NCBI GenBank assembly: GCA_964650085.1
Contig: CAZYSE010000042.1
Coordinates: 1-9,597, forward strand
Source of the DNA: KLAP211 sp964650085
Lineage (GTDB): Bacteria > Patescibacteriota > Dojkabacteria > J137
Reading direction: 5' to 3'
DNA length: 9,597 bases
Shown here: piece after piece, positions 5,511-9,597 of the stretch
Layout: each line of letters opens with the position of its first letter
How positions within the stretch are numbered: the stretch's first letter is position 1
Program-made: the position numbers and the translations under genes
The notes under the pieces: generated by a model
Seen by the model: only the letters and a program-made list of their open reading frames with translations
What the model was told of the DNA's origin: nothing
The model's database searches: none

Positions 5511-7616
5511 CTACCAAGCTCCGGAAGAACCTCCACCTCCTCCTCCACCAGAGAATCCACCGAACGAACTGCTAGAGCCACTCCAGCCGCTTCCAGAGGT
5601 ATTGCTTACACTTGCACCCAACGTTTGAGGATTGAATGAAGAAGAAAGATTTCCTAACGAGTTTGCAAGATAAATTGCATTGAAAGTAGAGAAGTTTCCT
5701 TCAAGCCATTCAGGTTGATGATTGTATAAATCCTTGAATTNNNNNNNNNNAGGATTGAATGAAGAAGAAAGATTTCCTAACGAGTTTGCAAGATAAATTG
5801 CATTAAATGTTGAGAAGTCACCACCTTCAAGCCATTCTGGCTGATGGTTGTATAAGTCCTTAAATTTCTCTGCCCATTCTTTTTCAACATCAAATACCAT
5901 TGCATAGGATAGGTATTTCTCGAATTCTTCAGGATCTAATCCTTTTAATCTAAACCTCTCTGCTGTGTATAAGTACATCTTGAAACCTTGAAGGTGATTG
6001 TAAATTTTACTTCCAGCCTCTGTTTTAGAAGGCATATGTCTTGCAATAAAAGCGATAGATATTCCAAAAACCAATAGCCAAATTCCAGGAATAAACAGGA
6101 ATATCACACCGATTAAGCTAGTTAGAATAAACGAGCCGCCAATAAATAACACAATTCCAAGCATGCATAAAAGCACAGAATATCCTGCGTATTTGGCTCG
6201 CGTCATTTGAGGGGAAGAATTAAAGTAACCTAGGCTTACTAATTCTGTATAACTTTCTTCGATCAATTTCCTATATTTATTAGCCCTTGATGTAGAAGGA
6301 GTTCTAAGTGAAGAAGTTGTAACGGAATACTCGCCAGCAAAAATTAAAGAAATTATGTCGTTCTCTTTTGTACTTAAGTCCGCATATTTAGTTTCATCTT
6401 CAACTCGCGTAAGTGTGAAATCATTTTTACTTTCCTCTTTAATTTTGATAATACCTCTGACTGCAAGGTCTACAACTGTTGCTGAAATCATTTTATTTTT
6501 AAACTCTTCATAGAACAGATTGCTTGCAAGGTAAGGTCGTATGCCTTCTGGTGGTGAGAAGAGAGGAATAATTGTTTTTAACGGATTTTTGTCTCTTCCA
6601 TTCTTATCGTAAATCCAGTATGCAAGAAACGCAGCTAAAGGCAATGATAGACAGCAGAGTAGAAGAAATATATTAGTGAAGAAAGTAAACAGACTCATAA
6701 AAGGAGTGGCTGCTAATGCAACAGTTCCTAAATCTAAAACTTGTCCCGATACTAATGTAATTGGTATCTCCAAATCTTCATAACCAAAATGAGAAACGCG
6801 AAGTAGAAAATCTCCTGCTGGTAAATAATCAGCGATTCCATTCCAGTCATCAAAAGTTAAGTCATCAAGTTCTACAAGAGTACCGATTGAAGGAGCTAGG
6901 TCCATTTTTAAAGTTGCTGGCAGATCAATCTCACCAGCGTTAAATCTATAAGCGACGGTAAAGTTGCTGTAGTCGCTGAGACCGTCAATATCTACTTGGA
7001 CAGTGTTGTTTGAGTAAGTAGTGTCGGCATTGTGTGAGAATATGTCAAAAAACTGGAAGTCATCTCTTCGTATTGGAGAGGGTAGTGTAATTCTAATTCT
7101 AGAATTCTGAGTGTAACCTCCACGTGATTCTGGAAGAACATTCCAATAGAAATATGTACCTTCATCTAAATTGCCTAAACCGCCATAAACTTTGTATTTG
7201 ATAGTCCAGCCTTCTTCATAATCCGTAACAAATCTCCCATCTGCGAACAATTCTCTCTCTATCCTTAGGAATTTCTCATTTGTGTCTTCATTTTCATATG
7301 TATAGAGTGAATATTCATCGTCGCTTAGAACATTACCATTTGAATCTTTAACTTCTAAAATCTCCAAGTTTCGAAACCCTCCGCAAGTTTGAGACCCTAC
7401 CGTACAAAAATTATCTGTTGGAATATCTCTTCTTAGGCCGTGAAATTCCCCATCAATAATTAAATTTGCTGATTCTTGAACCGTGAATGTAGAGTCTTTA
7501 TCAATAACGATATCTACATTGTAAAATTCATACCGAAAAACTGGTGCAGCTTCTACAGTAGCGCCAAATGTAAAAAAGAATAAGAAAAAAGAAAGAATCC
7601 CTACAATTATTTTCAT
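5511..7616 (-). CDS. DUF2207-family membrane protein with a Gly-rich tail; contains an assembly gap
   Basis: This protein of about 700 residues belongs to the DUF2207 (YciQ-like) group of membrane proteins, whose role is unknown. Residues 1-24 are a signal peptide (cleavage after VEA/A). Residues 25-228 match the outer DUF2207 domain (FYNVDIVIDKDSTFTVQE, GEFHGLRRDIP, GTYFYWNVLP). Residues 232-302 look like an added PEGA-type beta domain (LPAGDFLLRVSHFGYEDLEI). A membrane segment at about 306-335 precedes the SPPEGIRPYLAS motif and a cytoplasmic stretch, followed by two more helices (about 477-526) and the conserved EAGSKIYNHLQGFKMYLYTAE and PEEFEKYLSYAMVF segments. The tail is Ser/Gly-rich, ending GGGGGGGSSGAW, typical of the family. 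Ten Ns (5741-5750) split the gene, and the residues on both sides are duplicated, so the true protein is probably about 660 residues. The start is preceded by six Ts and no ribosome binding site. Confidence 0.88.
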   Translation of the reverse strand: MKIIVGILSFFLFFFTFGATVEAAPVFRYEFYNVDIVIDKDSTFTVQESANLIIDGEFHGLRRDIPTDNFCTVGSQTCGGFRNLEILEVKDSNGNVLSDDEYSLYTYENEDTNEKFLRIERELFADGRFVTDYEEGWTIKYKVYGGLGNLDEGTYFYWNVLPESRGGYTQNSRIRITLPSPIRRDDFQFFDIFSHNADTTYSNNTVQVDIDGLSDYSNFTVAYRFNAGEIDLPATLKMDLAPSIGTLVELDDLTFDDWNGIADYLPAGDFLLRVSHFGYEDLEIPITLVSGQVLDLGTVALAATPFMSLFTFFTNIFLLLCCLSLPLAAFLAYWIYDKNGRDKNPLKTIIPLFSPPEGIRPYLASNLFYEEFKNKMISATVVDLAVRGIIKIKEESKNDFTLTRVEDETKYADLSTKENDIISLIFAGEYSVTTSSLRTPSTSRANKYRKLIEESYTELVSLGYFNSSPQMTRAKYAGYSVLLCMLGIVLFIGGSFILTSLIGVIFLFIPGIWLLVFGISIAFIARHMPSKTEAGSKIYNHLQGFKMYLYTAERFRLKGLDPEEFEKYLSYAMVFDVEKEWAEKFKDLYNHQPEWLEGGDFSTFNAIYLANSLGNLSSSFNPXXXXFKDLYNHQPEWLEGNFSTFNAIYLANSLGNLSSSFNPQTLGASVSNTSGSGWSGSSSSFGGFSGGGGGGGSSGAW
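5628..5867. repeat. Duplicated segment flanking a ten-N scaffold gap
   Basis: The sequence 5628-5740 is repeated at 5751 to about 5866 across the Ns at 5741-5750. The first 54 bases of each copy (5628-5681 and 5751-5804) are identical. The rest differs at about ten positions, mostly third codon positions, plus a 3-base indel that replaces one Asn with Gly-Asp. Within an assembled scaffold this is best read as overlapping contig ends from two strain variants. The reading frame stays open only because the copy offset (123 bases) happens to be a multiple of three. Confidence 0.85.
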
Positions 7617-7672
7617 AAAAAAGTTATTATTACAATAATACTAACATAATATATATTTATTAATAAGATCAT
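7617..7672. promoter_or_regulatory. AT-rich divergent promoter region between the DUF2207 gene and the next gene
   Basis: Only 56 bases separate the two divergent start codons, almost all A or T. It contains a 7-bp inverted repeat TATTATT-ac-AATAATA (7625-7640). Several -10-like boxes are possible: TATTAT on the minus strand at 7635-7640 and TATATT on the plus strand at 7652-7657. I cannot choose between them and see no good -35 boxes. Neither start has an upstream Shine-Dalgarno sequence. Confidence 0.4.
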
Positions 7673-8320
7673 ATGGAGGAAACAAAGACTACAGAAGTTG
7701 TGTCGGAAGCTAAGGCAGATAAGCCAGCAGGGACAACTACTACAACTACAAAGGTTGAGAAGAAAGGTTCAAATAAGATGCTTTGGATTATTTTAGGAAT
7801 TGTTGCCTTGATTATTATTTGCTGCTTAGTAGTAGTAGGAATCTGGTATTTCTTTGTAAATAGAGCTGCGGATACTCTAAATAATCTTGCTGATAACTTT
7901 CCTAATACAACAACTACCACAGGTGGAAACAACAACAATGGTTCTACAGGATCAAATAACAATGGTTCATCAACCGGGGATACTAACAATAATACAGGAG
8001 GTAGATTTGGTGTAAACATCGTTGATGTAAGACAAGATGCAAACGACTTAGTTATCACTATGGATATCAAAAATAATGGTTCTGATTCAACAACATTCAG
8101 CACATTGCTTTTCCTTTCATTAGTAGATGAAGAGGGAAATACTATGTCACAGAACTTCTTCTATTCTTTAGATGAAAACGAAAGATTAGATAAAGTAATT
8201 GAAGGCGGTCAAACAATTAGAGGTAGAATTGCCTACTATATTGATGGAAACCCATCTAACTTAACTCTTGAAGTAAGAGATAATTTATTTGACGATTCTC
8301 CATTAAGATTCGAATTATAA
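7673..8320 (+). CDS. Single-pass surface protein with a Thr/Asn-rich linker and a DUF4352-like domain
   Basis: This 215-residue protein has a clear layout. A charged cytoplasmic N-terminus (1-35) contains a run of six Thr, a transmembrane helix spans about 36-62 (MLWIILGIVALIIICCLVVV), and a low-complexity linker of Thr, Asn, Gly and Ser covers about 78-110. A beta-rich outer domain follows (112-215: VNIVDVRQDANDLVITMDIKN, GGQTIRGRIAYYI, LTLEVRD). The outer domain fits the DUF4352/Ig-like pattern of a strand pair, an 'IKNNG' turn and a final strand after a 'GGQ' turn; that match is from memory and approximate. The function is unknown. The linker would hold the domain away from the membrane. 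Codons after the ATG include GGAGGA, but no Shine-Dalgarno sequence lies upstream, so the transcript may have a very short leader. It is divergent from the DUF2207 gene, possibly co-regulated, and ends at a strong terminator. Confidence 0.8.
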   Translation: MEETKTTEVVSEAKADKPAGTTTTTTKVEKKGSNKMLWIILGIVALIIICCLVVVGIWYFFVNRAADTLNNLADNFPNTTTTTGGNNNNGSTGSNNNGSSTGDTNNNTGGRFGVNIVDVRQDANDLVITMDIKNNGSDSTTFSTLLFLSLVDEEGNTMSQNFFYSLDENERLDKVIEGGQTIRGRIAYYIDGNPSNLTLEVRDNLFDDSPLRFEL

Positions 8321-8335
8321 GACTAAATTGAATTT

Positions 8336-8376
8336 AAACCCCTGTAGTGAGCGAGCCTCAACTGCAGGGGTTTTCT
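8336..8376 (+). terminator. Intrinsic terminator after the 7673-8320 gene
   Basis: AAACCCCTGTAG (8336-8347) pairs with CTGCAGGGGTTT (8362-8373) over 12 bp with one G-U pair. The inner TGAG/CTCA (8348-8351/8357-8360) extends the stem to a 5-base loop, and a T-rich tail (TTTTCT) follows. The A-rich left side means it could also work on the opposite strand. Confidence 0.88.
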
Positions 8377-8380
8377 GTTC

Positions 8381-8471
8381 TTAAGAAAATAAGGGCTACT
8401 CATTCAAAATTTCCAACTTTTTTGTTAAACTTATTGGCGTTATATGTTGTCCTAAGTAAATATAACAACTC
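8381..8471. other. Non-coding spacer, nothing recognisable
   Basis: This AT-rich stretch between the terminator and the 5' tRNA fragment shows no reading frame of note. The only structure is a weak 7-bp inverted repeat, GTTATAT (8439-8445) with ATATAAC (8460-8466), which I cannot interpret. Confidence 0.5.
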
Positions 8472-8487
8472 TTTATGCTGACGTGGC
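8472..8487 (+). pseudogene. 5' fragment of tRNA-Leu (pseudo-tRNA end)
   Basis: TTTATGCTGACGTGGC is identical to 8614-8629, which covers 5 bases of leader and the first 11 bases of the intact tRNA-Leu (acceptor strand plus the start of the D arm). After this the sequence leaves the tRNA, except for GTATACGC at 8579-8586, which also occurs in the intact D arm (8638-8645). No matching 3' half follows before the intact tRNA, so it is not a functional tRNA. Confidence 0.65.
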
Positions 8488-8501
8488 TAACTGCTCGAGA
8501 G

Positions 8502-8577
8502 ATTCGAAATGAGACCTGAGCAAAGCGAAGGATCGAATGAAGAAGATCTTAGTCCTACGAAACATAGTGGAGTAGGA
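8502..8577. repeat. Palindromic repeat-like insert between the 5' tRNA fragment and the tRNA
   Basis: Two small inverted repeats lie here: ATTCGA/TCGAAT (8502-8507, 8533-8538) and TCCTAC/GTAGGA (8553-8558, 8572-8577). Between the first pair sits CTGAGCAAAGCGAAGGATC (8516-8534), resembling a dispersed repeat I recall from many environmental bacterial genomes. The second hairpin, with the pattern CTACGAA...TAG...GTAGG, resembles the one downstream of the tRNA at 8800-8830. Confidence 0.5.
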
Positions 8578-8618
8578 GTATACGCTTTTAGAAATGTTAA
8601 GATAGGTAAGAATTTTAT

Positions 8619-8700
8619 GCTGACGTGGCGGAACTGGTATACGCGCTAGTCTTAGGAACTAGTACCGCAAGGTGTGAGGGTTCGACTCCCTCCGTCAGCA
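8619..8700 (+). tRNA. tRNA-Leu (anticodon UAG)
   Basis: A complete class II cloverleaf of 82 bases can be drawn. The acceptor GCTGACG (8619-8625) pairs with CGTCAGC (8693-8699), with discriminator A8700. The D arm is GCG...CGC, the anticodon stem is CTAGT/ACTAG around the loop CTTAGGA (anticodon TAG, reading CUA and probably other CUN codons), the variable arm is ACC-GCAA-GGT, and the T arm is GAGGG-TTCGACT-CCCTC. The long variable arm and A73 fit leucine identity. CCA is not encoded, so it must be added by a nucleotidyltransferase. Partial copies of its two ends flank it on either side. Confidence 0.95.
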
Positions 8701-8751
8701 ATTAAAACTACACACTCTTCACTTAAAGATCACATTAACATCGTTGTAACT

Positions 8752-8830
8752 GGGAGGAGAAGTCCCAAAGGGATCACTTTGTGACCTGTCCTCGTAGCTC
8801 TACGAAGCTTTAGCGAAGTTGAGCGTAGGG
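8752..8830. repeat. Hairpin-rich insert between the tRNA and the 3' tRNA fragment
   Basis: Nested inverted repeats crowd this stretch: TCCC/GGGA (8763-8766, 8770-8773), GAGGA/TCCTC (8754-8758, 8789-8793), TCGTAG/CTACGA (8792-8797, 8800-8805) and, as an alternative, CTACG/CGTAG (8800-8804, 8824-8828). The last has the same CTACGAA...TAG...GTAGG layout as the hairpin at 8553-8577 upstream of the tRNA. No open frame fits. A REP-like palindromic repeat is the simplest reading. Confidence 0.5.
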
Positions 8831-8832
8831 GA

Positions 8833-8848
8833 ACTCCCTCCGTCAGCA
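8833..8848 (+). pseudogene. 3' fragment of tRNA-Leu (pseudo-tRNA end)
   Basis: ACTCCCTCCGTCAGCA is identical to 8685-8700, the end of the T loop, the T stem, the acceptor strand and the discriminator base of the intact tRNA. The bases before it (GTAGGGGA) come from the palindromic insert and only loosely mimic a T arm. The flank also recurs: TCTTCACTTAA follows both the tRNA (8716-8726) and this fragment (8890-8900), which argues for duplication of the whole locus. Confidence 0.65.
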
Positions 8849-8870
8849 AATTTTCGACAGAAAATTTGCT
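8845..8870. repeat. Perfect 10-bp inverted repeat just after the 3' tRNA fragment
   Basis: AGCAAATTTT (8845-8854) pairs with AAAATTTGCT (8861-8870) around a 6-base loop CGACAG. Its first bases are the end of the tRNA fragment. It could help end transcription from the tRNA locus, but it has no T tract after the stem. Confidence 0.6.
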
Positions 8871-9017
8871 TAACCTTCATCCTGTAAAATCTTCACTTAA
8901 TCAATTGTGTCTTTACTCAACTTAAAAAACATGCTCCTCAGGTGTAAAAATGGCTAAAATTCATATCAGCAATAGCGACACCCTACACCCATACGCCCTC
9001 GTTTCCTTGCAATTAGC

Positions 9018-9046
9018 TTGACAACGTAGAATAATGTTACTAGATA
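9018..9046 (+). promoter_or_regulatory. Probable promoter of the 9074 gene
   Basis: A perfect -35 box TTGACA (9018-9023) is followed after 17 bases by TAGATA (9041-9046), a poor -10 match (three of six). Transcription would begin near 9053, leaving a T-rich leader of about 20 bases without a Shine-Dalgarno sequence before the ATG at 9074. Confidence 0.45.
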
Positions 9047-9073
9047 AGCTTTTTTATTTGTTAACTTGTCGTA

Positions 9074-9580
9074 ATGGATCAAGAAAATAATAAGGGAATG
9101 CTCATGGCTATAATTATAGGAGCGATTCTCGTTATAGTTATACTCTTCCTGCTTACTCAAAACAACAATACACCAGATCCGAACGAATCTAGTACAACTA
9201 CCACAACAACAGGAAACGCTGATAATAATGAAGACACAGATGAAGACAATACATTCTTGACCACCTTCAATCTTTTGGAACAAAACGATTCAGGCCAAAA
9301 TGGAACAGTAGTTCTTACAGAAATAGGAAACCAAGTACAAGTAACAATAAATCTATCTAACCCTAACCCAGCTCCTGAGCCAGCACATATTCATGTAGGA
9401 AGGTGTCCTAATCCAGGCGAGGTAGTGCATCACTTATCGGACGTTGTAAATGGAACTTCGGTAACATTGCTAGATACAACTCTTGCTAGCTTAAACTCGC
9501 AAGGGGACTTAGCGGTGAACATTCATAAATCTGCAGCTGAATCTGGTATTTACTATTCTTGTGGTAATTTAGACTTATAA
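9074..9580 (+). CDS. Single-pass surface protein with a Thr linker and CHRD-like HIHxGxC domain
   Basis: This protein has 168 residues. A short cytoplasmic start (MDQENNKG) leads into a transmembrane helix (about 9-28), then a linker rich in Asn, Thr (six in a row, 41-46), Asp and Glu up to about residue 59. The outer domain (60-168) matches a widespread secreted family with the pattern GQ-GTVVL (75-81), PAHIHVGRCPNPGEVVHHL (103-121), VVNGTS (124-129), VNIHKS (148-153) and CGNLDL at the end. His105, His107, His119/120 and His151 are candidates for metal binding, and Cys111 with Cys163 could form a disulfide. The arrangement resembles CHRD-type domains and loosely Cu/Zn superoxide dismutase; enzyme activity cannot be claimed. 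It appears to be transcribed alone from the 9018-9046 promoter. The anchor-linker-beta-domain layout parallels the 7673-8320 protein. Confidence 0.85.
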   Translation: MDQENNKGMLMAIIIGAILVIVILFLLTQNNNTPDPNESSTTTTTTGNADNNEDTDEDNTFLTTFNLLEQNDSGQNGTVVLTEIGNQVQVTINLSNPNPAPEPAHIHVGRCPNPGEVVHHLSDVVNGTSVTLLDTTLASLNSQGDLAVNIHKSAAESGIYYSCGNLDL

Positions 9581-9597
9581 GAAAAATGAACTTGGCC

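Noticed and set aside
7669..8103. Minus-strand open frame of 144 residues
   Set aside because: It mirrors the Thr/Asn-rich plus-strand gene, and its Val/Leu/Pro runs are the complement of the linker. The plus-strand reading has a coherent membrane helix and outer domain.
8477..8618. Functional tRNA with an intron or long insertion
   Set aside because: Only the first 11 bases and a later GTATACGC match. No anticodon arm, T arm or acceptor 3' strand follows before the intact tRNA.
8477..8848. Genomic island bounded by tRNA attachment sites
   Set aside because: The interval is under 400 bases and holds no integrase or other gene. The 3' duplicate alone would fit an attachment site, but the 5' duplicate is not explained by it.
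8966..9283. Minus-strand open frame of 105 residues
   Set aside because: It covers the promoter and start of the CHRD-like gene in antisense and shows no family features.

Overview
This is an AT-rich window of about 9.6 kb using the standard bacterial code (TAA and TGA both act as stops). It looks like a piece of a metagenome-assembled genome from the Candidate Phyla Radiation (Patescibacteria). The lineage call is inference. It rests on small, tightly packed genes, few visible Shine-Dalgarno sequences, one apparently leaderless promoter, several signal-anchored surface proteins of types I associate with that group (a DUF2207 protein, an HIHxGxC/CHRD-like protein, a giant Cys-rich secreted protein), and a short TruB. 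A run of ten Ns shows that the sequence is a scaffold.

Layout. Positions 1-585 hold the tail of an unidentified frame overlapping a ribonuclease HII that lacks its N-terminal active-site half. Next comes a small tandem-repeat/hairpin patch (584-653) whose last copy may supply the -35 box of an overlapping three-gene operon (698-4204). That operon encodes two small signal-anchored proteins and one 908-residue secreted protein; none has a function I can name. The operon converges, sharing its last bases, with a small XRE-type regulator (4201-4548, minus). The regulator is divergent from truB (4610-5428), and truB has a strong promoter placed so that the mRNA would be leaderless. A heptamer repeat array follows truB, then on the minus strand a DUF2207 membrane protein (5511-7616) interrupted by the assembly gap. 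Divergent from it is a single-pass protein with a Thr/Asn-rich linker (7673-8320), ending at a clear intrinsic terminator.

The 750-base stretch 8321-9073 holds no convincing protein gene. It holds the terminator, one intact tRNA-Leu(UAG), a 5' tRNA fragment about 140 bases upstream, a 3' tRNA fragment about 150 bases downstream, and related palindromic repeats in both flanks. The last gene (9074-9580) is a second single-pass surface protein with a Thr-rich linker and a His/Cys-rich CHRD-like domain.

Functionally, the window mixes RNA/DNA housekeeping (RNase HII, TruB, tRNA-Leu) with a high density of envelope proteins: five of the nine complete or partial named genes have a signal peptide or N-terminal anchor and an extracytoplasmic domain. 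The best candidate for something undescribed is the 698-4204 operon. The most unusual non-coding structure is the tRNA-Leu locus with its flanking tRNA fragments.
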